Shown here piece by piece: positions 6,548 through 14,409 of a DNA stretch of 14,670 bases (the stretch's first letter is position 1; each line of letters begins with the position of its first letter). This DNA comes from Firmicutes bacterium UBA4981 (GTDB lineage Bacteria; Bacillota; SHA-98; UBA4971). The notes under the pieces are model-generated. The model did no database searches. It worked only from the letters and a program-made list of their open reading frames with translations, and had not been told where the DNA came from. The DNA is taken from assembly GCA_002398515.1 (NCBI GenBank), contig DGZL01000053.1:47036-61705 (forward strand). The letters are read 5' to 3'. The translations under genes were made by a program, and so were the position numbers.

Positions 6548-7474
6548 TTGGATATCATCGGCAAGAGACGAACATACCTTGCCATCTCGGCCATCCTGGT
6601 AGTCATAGGGATAATCACTTTGGGAGTGAGAGGTCTTAACCTAGGAGTGGACTTTACAGGCGGATCCCTCATCAGGCTGAGGTTTGACAAGTCGGTTTCA
6701 GCCTCTGAAGTCAGCCATGTTTTGACAAGCAGCGCTTTGGCTGACATGAATCTGAAGAAGGCTGTTATACAGCCGATCCGAGGCACATCTGATGTGCAGA
6801 TCAGAGCGCAGGTTGAGGGTAAGCCATTAAGCAGCGAGCAAGTGAACAGGATAGTAGATGAGCTCTCCGCAGGTTTTGGCGCTGTCAGCCTCGTGGAATC
6901 CCAGATGGTGGAGGCAGTCATCGGAAAGGAGCTCCTGAATAAGGCGATCCTTGCCATAACCCTTTCATGTCTCGGCATTGTTGCATACGTGTCTTTGAGA
7001 TTCGAGTTTAAGTTCGGTGTTGCCTCTGTATTGGCCCTGATTCACGACACCATATTGGTGCTTGGGGTATTCGCTTTCCTCGGAAGGCAGGTAAATAGCC
7101 CGTTCATTGCTGCGATCCTCACAATTATCGGTTACTCCATTAACGATACTATCGTAATTTACGATAAGATCCGGGAGAACTTGAAATTCCGAAAGAAGGA
7201 GACCGTTGAGGAAATAGCGAATAACAGCATACTCCAGACCCTGACAAGATCGATTAATACAGTTCTCACTACTCTCTTGGCAGTGCTTGCATTGTACTTC
7301 TTCGGCGGTGCCAGTATTAAGGACTTCAGTCTTGCCATTATCCTCGGTCTTTTGGTGGGGACATACTCGTCAATATGTATAGCCCCTTCAATTTGGGTGG
7401 AGTGGACATTGCGGGACAGAGAGAGAAAGAGGCGTCAAGTTGTTTCCGGAAGAACGAGTCCGAAGGAAGCCTAG
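6548..7474 (+). CDS. secF: Protein translocase subunit SecF
   Basis: SecF is the partner of SecD in the proton-driven export motor, in the same membrane complex. The 308-residue protein has its first helix at about residues 10-28, GVDFTGGS (33-40), a small external domain, and five helices from about residue 128. GYSINDTIVIYDKIREN (195-211) carries the conserved Asp200 and corresponds to the family's fourth helix signature. It starts with TTG, supported by AGGGAGGT at 6533-6540 with 7-base spacing, right after the secD stop; co-translation with secD is expected. The C-terminus is basic (RDRERKRRQ). A terminator follows 38 bases after the stop. Confidence 0.96.
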   Translation: MDIIGKRRTYLAISAILVVIGIITLGVRGLNLGVDFTGGSLIRLRFDKSVSASEVSHVLTSSALADMNLKKAVIQPIRGTSDVQIRAQVEGKPLSSEQVNRIVDELSAGFGAVSLVESQMVEAVIGKELLNKAILAITLSCLGIVAYVSLRFEFKFGVASVLALIHDTILVLGVFAFLGRQVNSPFIAAILTIIGYSINDTIVIYDKIRENLKFRKKETVEEIANNSILQTLTRSINTVLTTLLAVLALYFFGGASIKDFSLAIILGLLVGTYSSICIAPSIWVEWTLRDRERKRRQVVSGRTSPKEA

Positions 7475-7491
7475 GCTCATATTAGAGAACC

Positions 7492-10260
7492 TTACACTCG
7501 TATGATAGAAGTGCGCCTGAGTATCAGGCGCCTTATTTTTTGGGTAATGACCGCAAAGACGCTGGACCATCCTGAAAGTACGAATATGATGATCCAGTCC
7601 AGCCCGTCAAGGGCCACAGTGTGGAACACCCCTTGAGCCACCGGCAGGTAAATGGCTGCGAGTTGCATGGCTCCGGAGATTATCACGGCACCTATGAGAT
7701 ACGGGTTTGTTGCCAGGTTTGTTTCTGACAGGCGATGATACTCTGACCGACAATGAAACACGTAAATGAGTTGTGCCATTACGAGACATGTAAACGCCAC
7801 TGTCCTTGCCTTTGAGAGTTCGGCGTAAAGAGCCAGGGATATTATGAACGCCACAATAGTGCATATTCCGATAATAACTCCTTGAGATGCAATTTTCAGT
7901 CCCAAGCCTTCAGAGAATACCCCTTCCCGAGGACGACGTGGTTTCCGCGACATGGCTTGAGGATCCAAAGGATCCACACCGAGGGCAATCGCAGGGAGGC
8001 CGTCTGTCACTAAATTCATCCACAAGATCTGAATAGGCACGAGGGGCAATGGAAGACCGATAATCACCGCTATCAGCATTGTCAAGACTTCCCCTGCGTT
8101 ACACGCCAAGAGATACCGAATGAACTTACGAATATTATCGTATATGGCCCTGCCCTCTTCTACTGCAGCTACGATAGTAGCATAGTTGTCATCTGCTAAG
8201 ACCATGGCAGCAGCTTCTCTCGTGACGTCAGTCCCTGAAAGCCCCATCGCGACTCCGATGTCCGCTTCTCGTATGGCAGGGGCGTCATTTACTCCGTCGC
8301 CTGTCATTGCCACGATATGTCCGCGGGCTTTTAGGGCTTTCACTATCCTTAGCTTGTGTTCAGGGTTTACCCTTGCGAATACCGTAGAATTCTCTACGCA
8401 TTCCCAGAGCCGGTCATCACTCATGTTGTCCAGTTCACTTCCGGTTATCGCAAGGTTGTCATCACCGGAGAGGCCCAAGGCGCGGGCTACTGAAACAGCA
8501 GTGCCCAGGTGGTCTCCGGTAATCATCATTGTGCGAATTCCTGCACCCTTGGCTAAGGCAACGGACTTTCTCACTTCTTCACGAGGAGGGTCTTCCATTC
8601 CCGCAAGTCCCACGAAGATGAGATTCGCTTCGACATTGTCCAGGTCTTTTTCGTGTAGCTCCGGTAAATGACGATATGCCAGCGCCAGAACGCGAAGCCC
8701 CCGAGACGCCATCCGCGAGTTTTCACTGAGAATCCTTTTTCTCTCTCGAGATGAGAGATCTTGCACCCTGCCTGATTCGAGTATACCGGAACACAGATTT
8801 AGGATGACTTCAGGCGCACCTTTTGTGTATGCGATGAGCCCTTTTGATTCCCGGTAAATCATGGTCATCCTTTTCCTTTCCGAATCGAAAGGGATCTCAT
8901 GCACAGGGGAGTTCAGCGTGCCTGGAGTGTAGGGTAGCAGTCCTGCTTTGACGCCTGCCACAACAAGGGCGCCTTCTGTAGGGTCTCCAAGGATCTCCCA
9001 TCTGGGAGCCGGCCCTGCCTTTTGCCTCGATATGAGGGACTCTGAGGTTACTGCTTTGCGGTTTCGGGTTAAGGTGGCATTGTTACAATAGAGCCCGATT
9101 TCGAGAGCGAGCATAAGGTGCCTTTCGCCTCCTGGGTTGATTCGCTGTCCGGACATGAGAAATTCACCGTAAGGAGCATATCCTACTCCTGTTACCTCCA
9201 CCTGTTTGCCTCCGACAAAAAGCTCCCTTACAGTCATCTCATTTCTTGTAAGCGTACCGGTTTTATCAGCGCAAATCACTGTGACACACCCGAGAGTCTC
9301 CACTGCCGGGAGCCTTCTGACAATGGCGTTACGTCTTCCCATGCGTTGAACGCCCAAAGCCAAGGCGATTGTCACCACAGCCGGAAGGCCTTCAGGGATT
9401 GCCGCCACTGCCAGACTGACACCGGACATTATCATTTCTATGAGGTCCCCGCCTCGTAAGAAGCCTGCGATTGCCACAAAAGCGCACAGAGTTATGCTGA
9501 CCGCAACAAGAATGCGTCCTAAGTGCTCTAACCTATGTTGTAGCGGGGTAGTTTCATCTTTGTCCTCTTGAACCATGTGCGCAAGTTTGCCTATCTCAGT
9601 AGACATGCCTGTTTCCACAACGATTCCTTTTCCATGTCCCCTTGTAACCACAGTCCCCATGAACACCATGTTGCGCCTGTCCCCCAGGCCGACAGCTGCG
9701 GGGAGAATGTCGTGTGCCGTTTTTGCCACCGGAAGGGATTCGCCGGTGAGAATGGATTCTTCTACTTCCAGTCGCGCAACTTCAATGAGACGGGCGTCTG
9801 CCGCTATCCTGGCCCCTACGTCAATCACGAGGATATCCCCTGGGGCAATATCACATGCCTTAACCTCGAGAGGGACTCCGTCTCTGATGACCTTTGCGGA
9901 AGGAGCTGCAAGCTGTTGAAGGGCTTCCAGGGAGCGCTCTGCACGATACTCCTGGACGAATCCGAGAAAAGCGTTGAGGATCACTATGGTAATGATGGTG
10001 ACGGAGTCTCCAAGTTCTCCGAGAACAAGAGATGCCAGGGCAGCTGCGCATAGAACAAGCACCATAAAATCGCGAAATTGGCTGATGAGAATCTGAAGGG
10101 GCGAGATTCGTCTCGCCTTCTCTAACATGTTCTTCCCCAAATAACCGAGGCGCCTGCCTGCCTCCCTTCCGGTGAGCCCTGAAATCGTGCTGGTTTTCAG
10201 AGTGGAAGATACGGCAGAAGGACTGAGTGTATGCCACAGATGTTGGCAAGGGACCTGCAA
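7492..10260 (-). CDS. P2-type Ca2+-transporting ATPase
   Basis: A P-type ATPase of the SERCA/PMCA group that would pump Ca2+ out of the cell through an aspartyl-phosphate cycle. In the 922-residue product the motifs in order are TGES (172-175, actuator), AAIPEGLPAV with Glu290 (M4), DKTGT with phosphorylated Asp332, KGAPE (480-484, nucleotide site), TGD (581-583) and TGDGVND (653-659). The ion residues match Ca2+ pumps: Asn721 and Glu724 in CNAGE (M5), Asn749 and Asp753 in NLVTDG (M6). In M8 the SERCA Glu appears replaced by Gln830 (MAQL), as in plasma-membrane Ca2+ pumps; this alignment is by eye. I chose the TTG at 10260 because AGAAGGGGG lies upstream and the family's start-proximal HLWH follows soon after; a TTG at 10293 is the alternative. 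It is convergent with secF and divergent from rqcH. Confidence 0.92.
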   Translation of the reverse strand: MQVPCQHLWHTLSPSAVSSTLKTSTISGLTGREAGRRLGYLGKNMLEKARRISPLQILISQFRDFMVLVLCAAALASLVLGELGDSVTIITIVILNAFLGFVQEYRAERSLEALQQLAAPSAKVIRDGVPLEVKACDIAPGDILVIDVGARIAADARLIEVARLEVEESILTGESLPVAKTAHDILPAAVGLGDRRNMVFMGTVVTRGHGKGIVVETGMSTEIGKLAHMVQEDKDETTPLQHRLEHLGRILVAVSITLCAFVAIAGFLRGGDLIEMIMSGVSLAVAAIPEGLPAVVTIALALGVQRMGRRNAIVRRLPAVETLGCVTVICADKTGTLTRNEMTVRELFVGGKQVEVTGVGYAPYGEFLMSGQRINPGGERHLMLALEIGLYCNNATLTRNRKAVTSESLISRQKAGPAPRWEILGDPTEGALVVAGVKAGLLPYTPGTLNSPVHEIPFDSERKRMTMIYRESKGLIAYTKGAPEVILNLCSGILESGRVQDLSSRERKRILSENSRMASRGLRVLALAYRHLPELHEKDLDNVEANLIFVGLAGMEDPPREEVRKSVALAKGAGIRTMMITGDHLGTAVSVARALGLSGDDNLAITGSELDNMSDDRLWECVENSTVFARVNPEHKLRIVKALKARGHIVAMTGDGVNDAPAIREADIGVAMGLSGTDVTREAAAMVLADDNYATIVAAVEEGRAIYDNIRKFIRYLLACNAGEVLTMLIAVIIGLPLPLVPIQILWMNLVTDGLPAIALGVDPLDPQAMSRKPRRPREGVFSEGLGLKIASQGVIIGICTIVAFIISLALYAELSKARTVAFTCLVMAQLIYVFHCRSEYHRLSETNLATNPYLIGAVIISGAMQLAAIYLPVAQGVFHTVALDGLDWIIIFVLSGWSSVFAVITQKIRRLILRRTSIIRV
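7513..7541 (+). terminator. Rho-independent terminator of secD-secF
   Basis: GCGCCTGA (7513-7520) and TCAGGCGC (7524-7531) form a perfect 8-pair stem with a 3-base loop, followed by TTATTTTTT (7533-7541). It lies 38 bases after the secF stop but inside the coding end of the convergent Ca2+-ATPase, where the palindrome encodes the basic RRLILRR segment. No T run exists in the minus direction, so it acts only on secDF. Confidence 0.88.
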
Positions 10261-10332
10261 GACATGAGACCCCCTTCTGTTTGAACCTGTCAATAATCAT
10301 TGATATTCACTTGTCCAAAGGATAATACCTTA

Positions 10333-10361
10333 TTGACTGGTACCCTATAGCCCCATATACT
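10333..10361 (+). promoter_or_regulatory. Sigma-A promoter of rqcH
   Basis: TTGACT (10333-10338), 17 bases and TATACT (10356-10361) differ from the consensus at two positions. Transcription would start near 10368, giving a leader of about 20 bases that includes GGGAG (10371-10375) before the rqcH ATG. It lies in the 127-base divergent gap between rqcH and the Ca2+-ATPase; I saw no equally good promoter for the ATPase. Confidence 0.7.
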
Positions 10362-10387
10362 ACTTTTGACGGGAGCTGGTAAAGTTG

Positions 10388-12070
10388 ATGTTTGACGGCC
10401 TTGTAATGGCTGCGGTGGCCACTGAATTCAGACAGAACCTGATTGGTGCGAGGGTAGATAAGATATACCAACCATCCGGGCTTGAGATTATCATGACTGT
10501 GCGGCAACCCGGAAAGAACATCACGGTTTTGGCATCGTCAGAGCCTGAGGCGGCTCGCGTTCATATAACACAGGCGGAACGCAGGAATCCGTCTCATCCG
10601 CCTCCGTTTTGTATGCTTCTTAGAAAGTACCTCATGAGCTCAAGGGTTCAAGAAGTTGCCCAGGTGGATCTTGACAGGATTCTGAAGGTTACGTTCTTAC
10701 GATCCAGGGAAGAGACGCCGAAGACCTTGGTGATAGAAGTAATGGGGAGACACAGCAATATCGCGCTTGTTGACGAAAGCTCTAACATGATCCTCGACAG
10801 TATCAAGCATATCGGTGTTGATGTAAGCCGAGTCCGCCAGATGGGCCCCGGGATTCAATATATGGAGCCGCCGGCTCAGGACAAGTTGAACATCCTCTTC
10901 GTGTCCAAGGAAGACTTGGATGACGTGTTATGCGCGTTTCAAGAGAACATGCCTTCTGTGTCGCTCAGCAGGTTTCTTGTGTCTTCACTTGCAGGCTTCG
11001 GGCGGGAGTCAGCTGCCCGAGTTCTTCGTGAGGCAGGCCTCGTGCCTGATAAGCCATGCTCCGGTCTTAACCGGGATAGCGCGGCAAAACTCTGGGATGT
11101 TTTAATGCGTCTTGCTGATTCCATTAGTAATGAGAGCTTCCTGCCATGCCCGAGTCAGCTCCTGGATTCCGCGTACTCGCTTAAAGAGGACGAAGATGCG
11201 CTTTCCAGCCAGAAGGTAGAACTTCTTAACGTAGTAGACTCTAATATTGCAAGATGCAAACGGAAATGGAAAGCTCAGGATGATGAAGTATCCCAAGCTA
11301 ATAAGGATTTGGAGTGTCGGAAATTAGGCGAGGTGATACTCGCCAATGTCCCGCAAATAAGTGCGGGCATGAGTTGTGCGAAGTTGACGGATTACTTTGA
11401 CCCTCAAGGTGAAGATATCGAGGTTCCGCTTGATCCCAGGCTGTCCGCGTCGGAGAATGCCCAGCGCTACTTCACAAGATACGCGCGGGCCAAACGAGTA
11501 TTGGAAAGCGCAGCCTGGCAGATGAAGATGACCCAGGCCGAACTGGAGTACCTGGAACAGGTATCCATAACCATTCAGCAAGCAGATAGGCAAAGAGAGT
11601 TGGGAGCTATCCGTGTTGAACTTATGGAGCAGGGTTATCTTCAAGAGGTTGTCGAAAATAGGGCAAAGCAAAAGAAGCCAAAGACTTCAAGCGAGGTTGC
11701 GCTGCTGTCCTTTACTGTTCATGGCTATACGGTTATTGCCGGTAGGAACAACAAGGAAAACGATTTGATTACTATGAAGATAGCCCGCCCGGATGATGTT
11801 TGGATGCATGCTTGCGGGATTCCCGGTGCACATGTTGTATTAAGGACAGGTCAAGTGAAAGGTGAGGTTTCTGAAGGAGCGCTTCTGGCTGCTGCAGGGA
11901 TTGCTGCTTACTTCAGTAAAGGTAGAACTGATTCCAAAGTGGCAGTGGATTATACCCGGAGGAAACATGTGAAGAAACCTAAGGGCACAAGGCCGGGTAT
12001 GGTAACGTATGATCATCAGAGGACGATAATGGCATCTCCCAGTCTTCCCGCCTCTGATATCACGCAGTAG
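10388..12070 (+). CDS. rqcH: RqcH/NFACT family ribosome quality control protein
   Basis: RqcH binds 50S subunits blocked by an unfinished peptidyl-tRNA and recruits tRNA-Ala to add C-terminal alanine tails that mark the chain for proteolysis; older literature calls the family FbpA, a fibronectin-binding protein. The 560-residue protein has the NFACT-N start MFDGLVMAAVATEF, Asp96-Arg97 in QVDLDRILKV (equivalent to the essential Asp-Arg pair of B. subtilis RqcH), EVMGRHSNI at about 117-125, two long coiled-coil helices (about 265-325 and 365-420), and the NFACT-R domain with DDVWMHACGIPGAHVVLR near residue 467. The ATG at 10388 was preferred; a TTG one codon earlier is equally possible from spacing to GGGAG. 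Its 3' end overlaps the convergent neighbour by 11 bases. Confidence 0.94.
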   Translation: MFDGLVMAAVATEFRQNLIGARVDKIYQPSGLEIIMTVRQPGKNITVLASSEPEAARVHITQAERRNPSHPPPFCMLLRKYLMSSRVQEVAQVDLDRILKVTFLRSREETPKTLVIEVMGRHSNIALVDESSNMILDSIKHIGVDVSRVRQMGPGIQYMEPPAQDKLNILFVSKEDLDDVLCAFQENMPSVSLSRFLVSSLAGFGRESAARVLREAGLVPDKPCSGLNRDSAAKLWDVLMRLADSISNESFLPCPSQLLDSAYSLKEDEDALSSQKVELLNVVDSNIARCKRKWKAQDDEVSQANKDLECRKLGEVILANVPQISAGMSCAKLTDYFDPQGEDIEVPLDPRLSASENAQRYFTRYARAKRVLESAAWQMKMTQAELEYLEQVSITIQQADRQRELGAIRVELMEQGYLQEVVENRAKQKKPKTSSEVALLSFTVHGYTVIAGRNNKENDLITMKIARPDDVWMHACGIPGAHVVLRTGQVKGEVSEGALLAAAGIAAYFSKGRTDSKVAVDYTRRKHVKKPKGTRPGMVTYDHQRTIMASPSLPASDITQ

Positions 12071-13187
12071 CTTCCCTGATTTTGCGTTCCAGTTCAAGGA
12101 CTTCCCCGAGGATACGATCGCCTAAGCGCTCAACTGCTTGAAAGTCCATGCTTTCCGAGTAGATGGCCTGGACCTTATCATATTCCTGTTTCGCCTCATG
12201 CAGGCACTGGGTGGCTCTTCGGAATGCCTGACCAAAACGTTGTTTTGCGTCGCAAATGACGGACTCGTACTTGCCGACAGTCGTGTTTGACACAGCTTGG
12301 CCTGTGTCGATGACTCTGTCAATATCTTTCATAGGGTCAATAAGATGTGGCCAGGACGAGCTTACCAAGGCTACCCCGAGTTCAGGTATTACTATGTGTT
12401 CTACTTTTGACGGATCAAGAGGACAATGGTAAAGCTCAACATTGAAACCGTGACAGAGGGCCCTCTCCGCTACCTTCCTAACGATAGTTGATTTCCCCGT
12501 GCCGGGTTCGCCTTTCAGGATGTATCTTCGTGACGCATGCCCGACCACAGTCTGCAGGTGATGAATAGGCCCTGATGCCGTTATGGCGCCGGCAAAGAGG
12601 TGTCTTGGTTTGCCCGGGCTGGGTGAAGTCTCTGTGCCGTGCAACGAGTCAGATGAGAGCTCTTCCGCAATGCAGTTCAAGCATCCAAAATCAAGGTCTT
12701 GAATATGGCATGCTTCCCAATCATCATGGATGATTCGCGCCTCTTTCAGACGGCGGAACGCTCTTTCAAAAAGTATTGAGACCTCCCTTAATGTTTCAAC
12801 TACCTCTTGTCTATGTGGGATAAGCTTCTTTCTGTTGAGAAAATCTCCTAGGTTGATGATGCGCTCGACTATCCCGGGGAATCGAGGCTCCAATACATGC
12901 GGGGGAGTCCCGTCGAAGAGAGCAAGCCCCAATTTAGGGACAACTACCCCATCGTATGAGACAGGGTCATGCGAGCAGCAAGCATACTCCGTATCGTAAC
13001 CCATGTCAAGGAGGGCTGATCCTATTCGCCTTATTAGTGTAGACTTTCCTATACCCGGTCCACCCTTGATAATGATGATCATATTCGCGCAAGGGTCGAT
13101 CATGTAATCATAAAATGAGAAAAAGCCTTCAGGCGTATTTGCGCCGGGGAAGACTTTCTTCAGTCTGCCTTGACTTTGAGATTGCAT
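12060..13187 (-). CDS. Tandem P-loop ATPase of unknown function (PRK06851-like)
   Basis: A 375-residue cytoplasmic protein with two Walker A motifs, GGPGIGKST (42-50) and GEPGTGKST (226-234). Each half repeats the same layout: P-loop, then a Cys/His-Asp-Pro segment (CCSHDP, CPLDPS), then VVPKLGLAL or VIPELGVAL, then PHVLEP or PHLIDP. The protein is thus an internal duplication of one NTPase unit. The arrangement matches a conserved clostridial family I know as PRK06851, whose function is not established. The ATG at 13187 is supported by AGGAGGGAG 4-12 bases upstream; an open frame extends 20 codons further but without a better site. The C-terminal segment of each half is helical and charged. 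It overlaps rqcH tail to tail by 11 bases. Confidence 0.82.
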   Translation of the reverse strand: MQSQSQGRLKKVFPGANTPEGFFSFYDYMIDPCANMIIIIKGGPGIGKSTLIRRIGSALLDMGYDTEYACCSHDPVSYDGVVVPKLGLALFDGTPPHVLEPRFPGIVERIINLGDFLNRKKLIPHRQEVVETLREVSILFERAFRRLKEARIIHDDWEACHIQDLDFGCLNCIAEELSSDSLHGTETSPSPGKPRHLFAGAITASGPIHHLQTVVGHASRRYILKGEPGTGKSTIVRKVAERALCHGFNVELYHCPLDPSKVEHIVIPELGVALVSSSWPHLIDPMKDIDRVIDTGQAVSNTTVGKYESVICDAKQRFGQAFRRATQCLHEAKQEYDKVQAIYSESMDFQAVERLGDRILGEVLELERKIREATA

Positions 13188-13486
13188 ATTCTCCCTCCTG
13201 GCCATAATTGAGAATGTGTCCGTTTCCTTTTTCCCCGACGGTGTCAAGATTGCATGTGATGCCGCTTAGGCGTCAAGAAATGCCGAATATCTGTGGCAAC
13301 TCACTCAGGGCTTTCTACAACATGGTATTGTCCGAAGAAGGCTTTGGTGCTTGGATAGATCGGACTTCCCTGTCTTTCGGGGCATAAATATCCTTTTTCA
13401 CACGGATAAAGCGGTAATTCATGGCAAAAACCCTTGTAGAGACCAAATACTGTGTAGTAGAATAGGGAGCAGGAGGAACGTGGATA
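13188..13486. other. Divergent intergenic region between the P-loop ATPase and yicC
   Basis: About 300 bases between two genes reading away from each other. I see the ribosome binding sites at both edges (13191-13199 minus, 13471-13477 plus) and one hairpin, TGATGCC/GGCGTCA (13257-13263 with 13269-13275, one G-T pair), without a T run. A TTGACA on the minus strand (13242-13247) has no acceptable -10 box at the right distance. A weak TTGTAG/TAGAAT pair before yicC would start transcription inside its ribosome binding site. No gene or RNA was recognised here. Confidence 0.5.
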
Positions 13487-14365
13487 ATGGCTTATAGTAT
13501 GACAGGTTACGGCCGCGGTGAAAGTTTGGGGCCGGGAATTGGTTGCATAGTTGAGATACGCTCTGTCAATCACCGTTATCGCGACGTATTCATTCGTGCC
13601 CCGCGAGAGCTTCTGGAGTTTGAAGATAAAATCAGGCGTCTGGTGGCAGAGCATTTTGACAGGGGTCGCATAGATATTTCAGTAACTTTGGAAGAAGCAG
13701 GAGAAAGCCTCACTGCTGTCAAAACTAACCGTGGCCTTGTAGATTCATATGTGTTGGTCACTCGGCAACTTGCACAAGATTTGGGATTGCCATGGGATTT
13801 GGGTATTAATGGTCTCATGTCGTTGCCGGGTGTCATGGAGTTATCCCATAGACAGGTTGCTTCTGAAGAAATGTGGAGACTGGTAGAACGGTCGGCTCTT
13901 CAAGCCATAATAGGATTGAAAGAGATGAGGGCGAAAGAGGGCACTGTTTTGGCCCAAGATATTGTAAAGAGGACGCAACTGATTGAAGAACTCATAGAGC
14001 AGATTAGAGAACGGGCTCCCCGAGTTTTGGAGGATTACAGGATGAGGCTGGAGGCGCGTCTTCAGGAACTCCTTGGTGATACTTCGGTTGATGAGAGTCG
14101 AATTGTAATTGAGACCGCTGTATATGCTGATAGGAGCGACATTACTGAGGAGCTGGTAAGACTCGGGAGCCACTCTGTTCAGGTTTACGAAGTAGTAAAG
14201 CAGGATGAGCCCATAGGACGCCGTCTTGAGTTTCTCGTCCAAGAGATGCAGCGAGAGGTTAACACGATAGGTTCAAAAGCTCAGGATTCAGAGATTTCCC
14301 ATAGGGTTGTAGATATTAAGAGCGAGCTTGAGAAAATCAGGGAGCAAATCCAAAACATGGAGTGA
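13487..14365 (+). CDS. yicC: YicC/YloC family endoribonuclease
   Basis: The YicC family is a stress-linked endoribonuclease group; E. coli YicC takes part in degradation of small RNAs such as RyhB. The 292-residue protein is full length. It opens with the family signature SMTGYGRGE (residues 4-12) and SVNHRYRDV. It ends with the DUF1732-type C-terminal domain: EELVRLGSHSVQV, then GRRLEFLVQEMQREVNTIGSKAQDSEISHRVVDIKSELEKIREQIQNME in the usual order (the first 20 residues of that span are the most conserved). The ATG is preceded by AGGAGGA at 13471-13477. In Firmicutes yicC normally heads an operon with remA, gmk and rpoZ. Here a DNA-binding protein gene of a different family follows after 44 bases. 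Confidence 0.94.
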   Translation: MAYSMTGYGRGESLGPGIGCIVEIRSVNHRYRDVFIRAPRELLEFEDKIRRLVAEHFDRGRIDISVTLEEAGESLTAVKTNRGLVDSYVLVTRQLAQDLGLPWDLGINGLMSLPGVMELSHRQVASEEMWRLVERSALQAIIGLKEMRAKEGTVLAQDIVKRTQLIEELIEQIRERAPRVLEDYRMRLEARLQELLGDTSVDESRIVIETAVYADRSDITEELVRLGSHSVQVYEVVKQDEPIGRRLEFLVQEMQREVNTIGSKAQDSEISHRVVDIKSELEKIREQIQNME

Positions 14366-14395
14366 CCCCGCCACGGCGCAGTAGAGTTTCCCAAT

Positions 14396-14405
14396 AAGGA
14401 GGTGA
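14396..14405 (+). promoter_or_regulatory. Full-consensus ribosome binding site of the mIHF-like gene
   Basis: AAGGAGGTGA matches the anti-Shine-Dalgarno end of 16S rRNA over ten bases and lies 4 bases before the ATG at 14410. It fixes the start of the truncated gene at the window edge and suggests strong translation, as expected for an abundant nucleoid protein. Confidence 0.85.
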
Positions 14406-14409
14406 GAGA

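Noticed and set aside
10261..10293. Longer Ca2+-ATPase starting at TTG 10293
   Set aside because: No ribosome binding site precedes it, and the added 11 residues are not family-like. The TTG at 10260 has AGAAGGGGG upstream, but the choice is not certain.
13242..13247. TTGACA on the minus strand upstream of the P-loop ATPase
   Set aside because: The bases at the -10 distance read AACGGA, which is not a usable -10 element.
13434..13463. Possible promoter TTGTAG / TAGAAT before yicC
   Set aside because: The spacer is 18 bases and the -35 match is poor. The start would fall at the edge of the ribosome binding site, leaving almost no leader.
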